In this document: piece after piece, positions 24,612 to 34,498 of the stretch
Layout: each line of letters opens with the position of its first letter
Position numbering within the stretch: position 1 is the first letter of the stretch
From: Hydractinia symbiolongicarpus
Taxonomy: Eukaryota > Cnidaria > Hydrozoa > Anthoathecata > Hydractiniidae
Direction: 5' to 3'
DNA: 64,000 bases
NCBI RefSeq assembly: GCF_029227915.1
Contig: NC_079883.1
Location: 27,962,001-28,026,000, forward strand
Made by a program: the position numbers and the translations under genes
The notes under the pieces: model-generated
The model's database searches: none
What the model saw: only the letters and a program-made list of their open reading frames with translations
What the model was told of the DNA's origin: nothing

Positions 24612-26940
24612 GACTCATCATCATCATTCTCGGCTTAACGTCCATTTTCCATGCTAGCATAGGTTGGACGGGGTATATTAATGACCCTCTTCCAATCTGA
24701 TCTGGACTGTGTTAGATCTAAACTCAACTTCCTCTGTATCAAGTCTGTCCTTATAACCTCCTGCCAAGTCTTTCTCAGCCTGCCTCTGGGCTTTGCTCCA
24801 GGAACTATCAAGTCCCGACACTTTCTTACCCAATTATCCTCCTCCATTCTTTCCAGCCAATTCTATCTTCTTATCTGGATAACATCTTTAATTCTACGGA
24901 TACTTAGTCTGCTTCTTAGCTCTTTTTGTCTCTCAGACTGGCGTTACACATCCACCTAACCATTATCATATCATTCTTTTCTAAACGGTCAAGATCTTCC
25001 TGCTTCACTGCCCATGTCTCACTGCCGTACAACATAACACTTCTTACACAGGCCTCATACAACCTACCTTTTACCTCAATTGACAAGACTCTGCTAGTCA
25101 ACAAAGGAAGTAACTCTCTGAACTTTTTCCAAGCAGAACCTATCTTGCAAGTAACACTTCTTCCAACACCCCCTTCACTGCCCAACATATCACCTAAGTA
25201 ACAGAAGTTTTCAACTATCTCTAGTGAGCCACTGTTGTACATCATTAAAGCTGGAAATACTTCATTCTCTATAATCTCACCTTTGCAACGCTTGCATACA
25301 AACTGAATGTCAGCTCTTAACCTTCCACCAATACCACTGCACTTCTTATGTACCCAATGCTTGCAAGTCTGACAAAAAATTGAGTTACTACCAACCCCTT
25401 TCCTGCAAAGTCCACAAGGCCACTTTCCAACTACAAGGTCACGCTTGGCTGCAATGCTACTAATCATGACTTTAGACTTTGCTGTGTTCACCCTTAGCCC
25501 TTTCTCTTCCAGTCCTTTCTTCCACGTCTCAAACTTTTCAACTAATTCTTTCATTGACTCTGCTATGAGAACCAAATCATCTGCATACAATAACATACAA
25601 TAACTAACTGGACAACCTTTTCTGAACTCCATCAACAGTGCTTCTAAGACTAGAACAAACAACAAAGAACTAAGTACAGAACTCTGATGTACACCAGCAT
25701 TTACACTGAATTAATTACAAAGTGAATCGTTAATCCTGACACGACTTCTAGCATTGCTGTACATAGACTGTACCATCGTAACTAGCCACTCATCCACACC
25801 TAATTTTCTCATAGCCCACACAATAACTTTACGTGACACTCTATCAAAAGCTTTCTCTAAATCTACAAAGGCAAAATAGAGATTCTTTCTCTTTCCTAAA
25901 TACTTTTCCTGAAGCTGTCTGAGTAAAAATATTGCATCTGTAGTGCCACGCCCCGGAACAAAACCAAATTGCATGTTATCTATATCAATTCTTTCTATAA
26001 GTAACTTATCAATCACTCTTTCAATAACTTTCATTACTTGATCAACCAACTTCAAACCTCTATAGTTATCTCTTTCTAATGCATGAGATAGATGTGCATA
26101 TTTTACATGGCTAGCCTCACAAATATCGAGGGATATACCCTGTCTATTATTTCCAGGAGGGACCATGGCTTAGATGGAGAGTCCTAGAGTATTTAATGCT
26201 CATTTTGAGCGACGCAGACCCAATTAGGGCCCGCGCTCTACTAGACAATTCCCGGCAACATTCAACGGCCCACACAGTGTGCCATCTTCCCAATTTCCCT
26301 CACATGGCTTGGGTTAACCCGGGGCTATGGTAACATTCACTCGCCCATGTTGAATCGTCGTCAAGAGGAATCGAACCCCGGTCTCCCGCACAGAGTACGA
26401 GAGCGATAACCACTAATCTACGGCGCCATCACCCTTGCCCTTGAAACAATTCACTATTACACTCGACTGCCACTCACTCGGAATAGAATCATCCTTTATA
26501 ATCTGATTAGCAAGACTTGTAATAAGCTCAACTCCAATATATCCAGATGCTTTTACCATCTCTGCATTATTATTATTATTATATTATTATTCAATTTCCT
26601 AATAGCCTCCACTACCCATTCTGTCTTGATCTGCATAGCTGGCCCTTCTACAACATCATCATCAGACAAATTATCTTCATCCCAATCAAACTCAGTGTTA
26701 AGCAACCTCTGATAATAATTCTTCCAAGCTACCCTTTTCTCCTCCTCTGTGCTAGCCAAAACACCTTCATCATTACGTATACACTTTTCACCTACAATTT
26801 TCATCTTGATTAGTGTTCTTCATTTGATTTACTATCTTGAATACCTCATTTTGTGGTCTTCCCTTTTTAACACATCTGCAAATCTGTTTCTCTCTGCTTC
26901 AAATTTTGCCTTATACACTGCTGTACAAGCACGACTGGGT
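24612..26940 (-). mobile_element. RTE-like LINE with PHD-like Cys/His insertion, broken
   Basis: Read on the minus strand from about 26940, the pieces are: an N-terminal linker (EEEKRVAWKNYYQRLL), interrupted near 26570 by an (ATT)n tract; the RT palm with FAFVDLEKAFDRVSR and GFVPGRGTTDAIF; YADDLVL at about 25580; a C4HC3 cluster of PHD type (CGLC, FCQTCKHWVHKKC, CKRC); FCYLGDMLGSEGG; and the C-terminal KTWQEVIRTDL. The element ends at a tcatcatcatcatt tract at 24612. At least two frame breaks and one SINE insertion (26086-26428) make it inactive. No endonuclease domain was found, so it is 5' truncated. Clade assignment is tentative. Confidence 0.8.
26086..26428 (-). mobile_element. tRNA-derived SINE, copy 3, inside the LINE
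   Basis: The minus-strand head at 26428 reads ggcgccgtagattagtggtt with an A-box-like tagattagtgg. The B box ggttcgattcc (26377-26367) is perfect. The body continues to a gatagatgtgcat tail at 26086. It splits the LINE reverse transcriptase between KGKGD and ALERDNYRG, with only two or three bases of possible target duplication. Confidence 0.88.
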
Positions 26941-27207
26941 AGATTTTTTTCTATTTCAATTTAACCACTAAAATGTCATTTTGGGCATACAACTTGATTA
27001 GAAATAAAATAACCAGAAGCTTAATCATTGTGAAAATCAGAGGGATGTAAAACGATTTTCTTTAAAAACTATATATTCGTCTACACATTCCAGTAGACAT
27101 AATCAGAGTGTATATTTTTTACAAATTCAAAGTTAAAATGTTACAGTAAGTAAGCGTTTCTATGGATACATATATATTCTATAAAAACAGTAATAAAAAA
27201 TAACGAC
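26941..27207. other. short non-coding gap between LINE and Penelope element
   Basis: AT-rich and without a gene. The right part probably belongs to the 3' end of the Penelope-like element. Confidence 0.35.
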
Positions 27208-28170
27208 CTAATTCAACAATTCCAATGGCACTGATTGTTCTTGAACATTCAAGGTTGGTTTAACATGCTTAATATGTAATGCTTCTGCCAACTTTCTTTT
27301 AAATTTGTGGTTTCTATAGCCACCAGACAGAATTTCGAAATCGTCTATGGTGACACTGGTGGCCAAATGTGACTTTTTATCACGTCCATGGTGGTCCGTG
27401 ATGCGTTCGGCAAATCTTCTACCTACTTCTCCTATATACGTTGCTTCACAATTTTGATCAGGACATGTGGCTTTATATATCAAGTCATGTCTGTTTGTTT
27501 TCTTAATCTTATCTTTAACATTGAATTTCAAACTTAGTTTTGTTCCTGTGTAGATAATTTTGCACGTATTGTTTGCAGGTACAACATTTTTCAAAGTGTT
27601 ACATAATGACTTTATAGTCGTTTCTCCTAACTTTCCTTTATATGGTAACATCAAAAAATGCTCTTTGGTATCAGTATTTGATAGTGTTTGTTGAGTTGGC
27701 TGTACTGCTGTGTTCAAATGTTTAACTTTTTCAATTGTTTGTTCAATAACCCAATTTGGATAGCCATTCATGTCTCTAAACACTTTCTTAAGGTGTAGAA
27801 CTTTCTGTAAATGCTCTTCGTTGGATCATACTTTGAATGCTCTAGACACTAAGGTTTGTAATGTACCTCTTTTCCATGTGGTTGGCGCAAACGACTGCCA
27901 ATGAAGATATATATTGTTATTAGTACTTTTACGATATACTGTGGTTTGAATTCCAAATTTTTCCTTATTACAACTACATCCAAGAAAGCAATAGTACCAT
28001 TCCGCTCTGTTTCATATGTGATTTAATGTTGTTATGGAAATTGTTCAATTTCGACATAACAAAATCTATCGATCCTTCTTTTATGTGTGCAATAGTTTCG
28101 TCAACATACCTTCTCCATGGGCTCATGTGATCTTTCAAGGATGGTAGAATTATTCTTTACTTAGCAAAAC
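27208..28170 (-). mobile_element. Penelope-like element fragment with GIY-YIG endonuclease
   Basis: The minus-strand frame 27208-27783 ends in a GIY-YIG nuclease domain of Penelope-like type: IYKATCPDQNCEATYIGEVG, RRFAERITDHHGRDKKSH, then LAEALHIKHVKPTLN. Upstream (27790-28150), in broken frames, is the end of the reverse transcriptase: RYVDETIAHIKEG, then KFGIQTTVYRKSTNNNIYLH. These match the RT-EN order of Penelope elements. The copy is 5' truncated just after the catalytic YVD motif and frameshifted around 27785-27830, so it is defective. Confidence 0.85.
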
Positions 28171-28191
28171 TTTTATCACCACTCAGTACAT

Positions 28192-28402
28192 CTGAATACA
28201 CAACACTTCTTACACAAGCCTCATATAACCTACCTTTTACCTCAGTTGACAAGACTCTGCTAGTCAGCAAACGAATTTTTCCAAGCAGAACCTATCCTGC
28301 AAGTAACACTTCTTCCAACACCTCCTTTACTACTTAACATATCATTAACAGAAGTTCTGAACTGTCTCTAACAAGCCATTGTTTTACATCATTAAAACTG
28401 AA
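28192..28402 (-). mobile_element. small RTE-like LINE fragment
   Basis: This is a near repeat of the stretch at about 25030-25250 (ttcttaca(c)aagcctcata, acctcagttgacaagactctg, caagtaacacttcttccaac) with small deletions. Same family and strand as the 24612-26940 element. Confidence 0.75.
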
Positions 28403-29294
28403 AAATGTCAGCACAAAGTTAAAGTTATATATAATTTACTTTGACTAACTTGATACTTCATGATGTCAAATTATATAAAAGTTTGTGGCGACTGAAAGTT
28501 TTAACATATTTAAGATATATAACATTCAACATATATAATATATAACATATTTAATAACATATATAATAACATTTAATAATATATATAAAGACATAAACGT
28601 TGATCTACAGTTTTATCAAAGTTATGACGATACTGTGGTACTATATGTCCCTACCGTGGATGAGGATGGTTTAAGCAAAGTCTAAGTATTAATGATATGG
28701 TCAGACATGGTGTTGAACTAATACCATAGTGTAACAGGTAAGTATGTGTTCTAAGTGATTGTAAGTGTTTTTAGCAACCTAAGCCTTTCAAAATATAATA
28801 TAATAAAAAAAATAATTGTTGGAACGATGAGAATTATAAACCAAGAAACTAAACCAGGAAGCTAAATATATTGAAAATGGGTGTTGTTGTTTTTACCCTG
28901 CATGGGTGAGTGGAGACTACCTGCGAACAAAAGTATGAGAATTTAGTATGGTAAGGCCAAACTACTGGTTTCAGGACCAAAAACCTGTCAAAAACATAAC
29001 GATTCTTTACATTTTTTTATATCTTCAAGATCTACGAAATAGTGGCAATGAACAAAACAAATTTTCCATGTCATGGGTTACTTCTGACATCACCAAAATC
29101 TTATTACTTTAAACGTTTGCCTTTTTCAGATAAAGTAGGTTTTCCATGAGACAATCAACAAGTCTTTATTTTTACTCAGAGTGCTTGCATGTAACAGGCA
29201 CCAGTTTTTAACCTGATTGAAGTTAATTTCTAATTAACTGTATTGTATAAGTAAATATGGGTTGATAATTTGCCATATTGAGATAGTTAATTTT
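28403..29294. other. non-coding, upstream of COA4
   Basis: 28500-28590 is rich in repeated 'acatatataata' words. No open frame of note. It probably holds the COA4 promoter. Confidence 0.4.
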
Positions 29295-29312
29295 TGATTT
29301 GTATATCCTTAG
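29295..29312 (+). promoter_or_regulatory. splice-acceptor-like site before COA4 start
   Basis: gatttgtatatccttag ends 10 nt before the ATG at 29323. It is a candidate trans-splice acceptor or 5' UTR intron end. Confidence 0.45.
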
Positions 29313-29322
29313 TTGTTATACA

Positions 29323-31097
29323 ATGAGTGAAACTAAAGATAAACCAGATGAGCAGCAGGCCAAAACATTTGATGAAAAGGAAGCAGAGGAAGATGAAGAA
29401 GATGAAGAAGAAGATCCTTACTACAAAATCATTGAAAAGTCAGGATGTGGGAAAGAGCACTTCACTTTACAGGTACAGTTATTTTATTTATGCCATGACC
29501 ACTAAAGTGAAAGATGAAGAACTATTATTTTATAATATGTAGCAATTTTATCCAACATATAAAATTACTTGTTACGATCCTTCTTTTGATTTTTAGTTGC
29601 AAATTTTGATAGTATCAATACATTTATTTACAAAATAATAGTCAAATATTCATGACTCCTGATTATGTCCCATTTGGATTTTCTATTTAATTGTATGAAG
29701 CAAGATGTCTTTATAAATCTTCACCAATTATAGATCTTATGGGCAATAAATTTTAATGCATAAGAATTAATGCAAGTTAATGCGAATTAGCACCCAATGT
29801 CAACCGAGATTTAAGGATACATGAAACACCTATTACTCATGTTGAGAATACTGTCATAAATTGCGAAAAATTATTTTCTGAAAGCCAGACAGACTTTCTA
29901 TTGATTAGTGTAATTTTTGCTGCAAAATAATAAATTGGGAAGACGTAAAAAAAAAATTATTGAACACCTTTTTGATTTTTTTTCTGAAAGTCCAAAAAGC
30001 GCAGGCGTATAAAGCTTATTGCATAAAAACCACACTATTCAATTTAGTCAATTTAGTACTAAAACGATGTCTCGGTTTTGCTTTTTACCATCTTGTTCCG
30101 AATTTAAATCTAAATGTTGTTTTTCGTGCTTCTTCATTGTACTTTTTCAAATTCACACTGTGCTAATTCTTAACAATTCACTTTTAAGAAAAAACAGACA
30201 CCAAAAATTAATATTTAATAAATGTTCCTACAACTAAAAGGTGTATCGGCAAAACATTATTGCCAATATATATTTGAACTTTGTAAAAAATTACACCTTA
30301 TTAAACGAACTGAGAAAAATTTTGTTGTTGTTTTATGTTACCATCCCTTGTAGCCCAAGTGTTTTTACAATCCCTTTTAACCCATGTGTCCTTACCATCC
30401 CTTTTAACCCATGTGTCCTTACCATTCCTTGTAACCCAATTGTCCTTACCTTCCCTTGTAACCCAAGTGTCCTTACCTTCCCTTGTAACCCATGTGTCCT
30501 TACCATTCCTTTTAACCCAATCGTCCTTACCTTCCCTTGTAACCCCATCGTCCTTATCATCCCTTGTATTTCAAGTGTCTATACCATCCCTTGTAACCCA
30601 AGTTTCCTTACCATTCCTTGTAATCCAATTGTCCTTACTATCTCTGTATACCAAATGTCCTTAGTGTCATGACTATCATCCCTTACTGACATTAGGGTTA
30701 GTAAGGACGCTTGGGATATTATAGTATAGTATGGATGGGATGCTAGGGATGGTAAGGACACTAAGGACACAAAAATAGGCAATTTAGTGCGTATGTGAGT
30801 CACAATTGTTCAATTGACTAGTCAAATGTGTCTTATGTCAGCTGCGAACACTAAAATTAATTGTGGCGTTTTTGAATGACGCTCTAATGAAGTTTGTTTG
30901 CATTCTTACAATAATTCTTATGAACTTATCAAATATCTGACCTAGCTGTTTTCTGTTATAGGTAGTCTATTGTGTTACTTGACCATGTTTTTTCTTCTTC
31001 TCAGGATTGTTTTTACGAGAAGCATGATTGGAGGAAGTGTGCCAAAGAAATGAAGCAATTTAAACAGTGTATGGACGAACAGAGAAAGAAGAAATGA
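29323..31097 (+). CDS. COA4: cytochrome c oxidase assembly factor 4 homologue (twin CX9C), 2 exons
   Basis: Exon 1 (29323-29472) and exon 2 (31005-31097) join in phase 0 to 80 residues. An acidic N-terminus (EEDEEDEEEDP) is followed by a CHCH domain with twin CX9C: Cys42/Cys52 (GCGKEHFTLQDC) and Cys62/Cys72 (CAKEMKQFKQC). The order DEEEDP, then a Gly-Cys-x9-Cys, then KHDW matches COA4 (CHCHD8), an intermembrane-space protein imported by the Mia40 oxidative pathway and needed for complex IV assembly. The 1.5-kb intron contains a 27-bp minisatellite. The stop codon TGA at 31095-31097 lies at the joint of a 44-bp tandem duplication (31047-31090 and 31091-31134); without it the frame would run six or seven codons further (KKLLCDL). 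The functional core is intact. Confidence 0.88.
30338..30664 (+). repeat. 27-bp minisatellite in COA4 intron (about 12 units)
   Basis: The unit is close to ccatcccttttaacccatgt plus gtcctta, repeated about 12 times with scattered changes. Because 27 is a multiple of three, long false ORFs arise on both strands. A short inverted piece (ggatggtaaggacactaagg) follows at 30690-30772. Confidence 0.95.
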
Positions 31098-31134
31098 AGC
31101 AATTTAAACAGTGTACGGACGAACAGAGAAAAAA
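31047..31134 (+). repeat. 44-bp tandem duplication at the end of COA4
   Basis: Two adjacent copies, 31047-31090 and 31091-31134, differ at two bases (t/c in gtgtatgg against gtgtacgg, and g/a near the end). The length is not a multiple of three, so the second copy is out of frame. Confidence 0.95.
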
Positions 31135-31875
31135 GAAACTCTTGTGTGACCTCTGACTGTTGAAAGAAACAGTTTAGAAGGGTGTGTCTTGGCGCCGTTG
31201 GCCATGGAAGAGAGCAGAATTAAGCCTCAATTTTTTTAGCAACAGTTCATGGTCAAACTGACCAACTTAAACTTTATTACACTGAAGTTTTGGACAAGAA
31301 TTAACAGAAATCCGATGTGGCGGAAGTATCCTGCATAGAATTTTTTTTTTTCATTTTGCGTTTTATAATATTGTATTTAGCAACACCGATGCCAAAAAGT
31401 CGTAATTCTTTCACTTTAATTTTATGTTAATTTTTTATTTAAAAAAAAATGCTCAAAACCTTTCCCAAGAAGTTTATCATTTTGAGAATAATTTATTTGA
31501 GCTATTTAGTTGATGGTGCAGTACGTGAGTTAATTATTCGGCAGATGCTGTGAATGTTCATTGATATTTAGGCATAAGTTTTGCGCATAAATTATCGTAA
31601 TTTATGTTTTGTAAATAATTTACGTGAAAGATCATAGGGAAATGTAAATCTTGTTGTGATCTCTTGAACACTAAAGCACATTTTAATTCAAAACAAAGTA
31701 CCACTTTAAAAACATGTGGAGGAGGTATTGAGAAGCAATTACAATGTCCCAGTACAACCTTGATTATTCGAATTAAGTTTGTTTACGTCCACTAGCTTAC
31801 GCGTACAGTGAAATAAAATTGCGAGCAACAAAAAGAATCAATTTTGTTTGGAAATAATTTCAAATACATTTTACA

Positions 31876-34080
31876 ATGGATGGAAAGTTGCTTTTTTGTA
31901 TCAGTGTAGTTGCTGGTGAAAATACCTTGTATGGTCCAGAATGGAAGGAAGGAGAACCAGGGAAGACATTAATAGATCTTTTTTTGCAAGTCTGTGGAAC
32001 AAAAGTGATTGGACAACAAGTTCAAGTTTTGGTATCGAAAGATCGTTCATTTTTAGAAGCAGCAGTTGTGCAAGTGTGTTCGCCATTGGTTCAGTTGTCT
32101 CAGAAAGGACAAAGTTATATTCAGTTTATTTTAAAGTCCAGTGCACACTTCGTAAAGGTACGTATACATATTGTTGAAAAAAAACGTTAGTACTTGTTTT
32201 TTATAAGAATCTAGTGTATAAGAACATCAATGTTGAGATTGTACCAAATATTAGGAATATAGTAAGAATATACTCGAACTGAATTCCTTCATAAATTATA
32301 AAAGCCAAGTAATGTGTGTTTGGAATTACTAAGAAGCATTTATTTATTTATTTATTTGGGTCTTCAACATCTGTTGTTTCTTCCAATTCTAAAAAAAAAT
32401 TCATCTAGGTATGGTACCTAAACCCCATTATTTTGGAAGGACATATTTTAGAACATTTGTGACTAAAAATTGTAAAACTACCGACACACATCCAGCTAAA
32501 ATTTAGAGACGTTCTTATAAAAAGAAACGTGTGTACCCAGCCTAAAATGTTTTTCTCGCTAATATCTTAGTATTCAATGGATGATGTGAATCCAGTGTGC
32601 TCATGTGACAGTGTTAATTGTGTCAAATACCTTAGTGTTTACATTTTGTGTAGTTTCAAAAGTAAATTAAAATATTTAAGAAAAAGTCCGCAAATTTAAT
32701 TGTACAAAAAAAAAAGATTTTGATTGATTCGTGAATGATCGCAAATTTCTCCATTTCGCAAATTGTACGTCTTGACAAAAGTTTTTTTCGTGGAAAAATG
32801 GTTTTTCGCGAAATTTTATAATATTTTTTTTTCGATACCAAGTTATTGTCATTTTCAATTTAACTACTCTTGAATGCAACTTTTGTGAAGAATTAAGCTA
32901 CAACAAGGATTCTGATTGGAACAAAATCAGGGTGTAATTCGGTATAAAAAAAGTCACTTTTGAAATTTTAGAATTCGTCAGTGTTTGTTGGCCAGCGTGG
33001 AAAATCTAATACAACATTCAAAGCAAAACAGAATCTAGTGTAAGTGTACACAATTTCGTTTCGAAAGCTCAAAATTTTTTTGTCAGTTTTCTTTAGGTTG
33101 TTGATTTTTATGTCTTCTAGTACACCACCATTTAATATCAAAGACATTACACAGAACGATAAAAACACACATGCACACACATACATTAACTGGAAGGATT
33201 CTACGGAAGCCGATTTTAATTCGTTTAGTTCTTCATCACGCATAGAGTCACAGCGTAGGTCAGTATTCAACATACAGGAAACTCCATTGCACACTTTGAC
33301 GACGAGGCCTTCGTTCGAAAATATGACAGTTGAGGAGATTTGTGAGGAGATTAAAAGAATCAAGTCAAATGAGGTAGCCTTTATTTTGAGACTCTTTACC
33401 AGGGCTTTCGGGAAACTTTTACGGCGGCATGTAAACTTTGAGCGGCAATATCTCGAGGTTGGATGGTCAAGAAGGGCAGGTTTGGGTGCATTCCAAAGCT
33501 CTTTTCAAGGTCTATCGACTCAGGGTTTCAATTGTAGTGTCCTGCAGGACGTGTCCGCCGTTGAGGAATTAAATCCATTTAATGTTGAGTCGGTTATCTA
33601 GTGGGCTGTGACCGTGTTCTCGGAATTTTGAAGTTTAGCTACTTTAAGTGGATTATTACGAATACTAATTTTGGCCATGTTAAAAAGTCCTTGACATATC
33701 ATCTTGTGAATGTTAACTTCGACGAATTAGCGTTTAGATATTTCTAATTTTGCGTAGTATTTTTTCGTAATTTAGTCGAAATTCGCGAAAACGTATTTTC
33801 CCCCCAAAATAGTTAAAAAGGAACTGCGATGTCAGTGGCGTAGTGGTGATAGGGCGTACTTCAAGAGAAAACAATGAATTGTATAGTTATATAACACGTA
33901 TTAAAAAAAATATTTTATTTAGTTACCGAAGACGAAAATTTCGCCATGGATTGAAGGGAGCTGCACTGGTAAGATTTTTATAAAACATTTTTTTAATCAT
34001 GGAAAAACACATAGATTCACATTCCTTTTTTTCGAATATTTTCTCCTAAATTTTAGGTAAAACGAAAGAAGCAAATCTAA
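31876..34080 (+). CDS. unidentified small protein with basic C-terminus (4 exons)
   Basis: Exons 31876..32157, 32972..33039, 33923..33968 and 34057..34080 join in frame to about 139 residues. I do not recognise the family. Exon 1 (94 residues: MDGKLLFCISVVAGENTLYG, then GKTLIDLFLQVCG) looks like a compact alpha/beta domain starting directly at the first strand. The remaining exons make a strongly basic tail (KSNTTFKAKQNL, YRRRKFRHGLKGAAL, VKRKKQI) that could act as a nuclear signal or nucleic-acid-binding tail; that is inference. All three introns have GT-AG ends, and the donors are gtacgt, gtaagt and gtaaga. An alternative model joins exon 2 in frame to an acceptor at 33096, giving a different, longer C-terminus (see 33110-33601). 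No signal peptide is obvious. Confidence 0.55.
33078..33096 (+). promoter_or_regulatory. splice-acceptor site before ORF 33110
   Basis: tttttttgtcagttttcttt followed by ag ends 13 nt before the ATG at 33110. It can serve as a cis acceptor for the donor at 33040 (57-bp intron, frame kept) or as a trans-splice acceptor. Confidence 0.5.
33110..33601 (+). CDS. ORF nested in intron (or alternative last exon) of the 31876 gene
   Basis: An open frame of 163 codons from ATG to stop on the same strand as the host gene, inside its third intron-exon interval. The N-terminal half is Ser/Thr-rich and polar. The second half (MTVEEICEEIKRIKSNEVAF, then ILRLFTRAFGKLLRRHVNFE) looks helical and ends FNVESVI. 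I do not recognise it. If exon 32972-33039 splices to 33097 the frame is kept (GT|G codes Val, followed by LLIFMSSST), so it may be an alternative terminal exon rather than a separate gene. The opposite strand also carries a frame here (32968-33363), which I regard as a shadow. Confidence 0.4.
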   Translation: MSSSTPPFNIKDITQNDKNTHAHTYINWKDSTEADFNSFSSSSRIESQRRSVFNIQETPLHTLTTRPSFENMTVEEICEEIKRIKSNEVAFILRLFTRAFGKLLRRHVNFERQYLEVGWSRRAGLGAFQSSFQGLSTQGFNCSVLQDVSAVEELNPFNVESVI

Positions 34081-34226
34081 AGGAGAAGGTAGGGGATCTT
34101 TGATAATAAAGTAACAAGAATGTTTTGACACTTGTACGCTATGCTCACTCGTGACATTTTTTGTGTGTGATGTAGGAACATTAAAAACCTTTTCGTAGTT
34201 TATCGTTCTTCTCTTCTCTTTAATAA

Positions 34227-34465
34227 TAGCCGTATTCCGTCTGTCCGTTCGTGCGTCTATTTGTCTTTTTGTTGCGGAAACACGAATTACGATATATAAA
34301 GGACGGGCGACCCCGTTGATTTTTCCATGGGTTAACGACTAGTCTCTTTAATAATGCCGTATTATCTTTGCAAAATTGTACCGCAAGTAGCGAGACACAC
34401 GAAATGCGTTAAATTAAGGACAGGCGATCCCGTGAATTTATCCACAGCCCACCAGTATATAAGAG
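34227..34465 (-). repeat. dispersed repeat just upstream of gene at 34499
   Basis: This shares blocks in opposite orientation with 41695-41850: (gacggac)n-rich end, tgtctcgctacttgcgg, actagtcgtta(a/g)ccc, and 'cccgtgaatttatcc'. It appears to be a partial dimer, since the cgatcccgtg..atttatcc block occurs twice. Confidence 0.6.
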
Positions 34466-34475
34466 ATAGCGTAAA

Positions 34476-34495
34476 GTTGTTTTTACATTGTATAG
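34476..34495 (+). promoter_or_regulatory. splice-acceptor-like site before gene at 34499
   Basis: gttgtttttacattgtatag ends 3 nt before the ATG, and the frame upstream is closed by that TAG. Candidate trans-splice or 5' UTR splice site. Confidence 0.5.
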
Positions 34496-34498
34496 GTA

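Noticed and set aside
26367-26428. Possible tRNA gene with perfect B box
   Set aside because: It is the head of a SINE repeated at least five times with poor cloverleaf pairing in the anticodon arm.
30338-30664. CRISPR-like array
   Set aside because: Contiguous repeats without spacers in a eukaryotic intron.
30241-30803. Repetitive ORFs on both strands (LQGMVRTHG-type and its complement)
   Set aside because: The 27-bp minisatellite is open in several frames because its period is a multiple of three; it lies in the COA4 intron.
32968-33363. Minus-strand ORF opposite the 33110 frame
   Set aside because: Antisense shadow; the plus-strand frame has matching splice signals.
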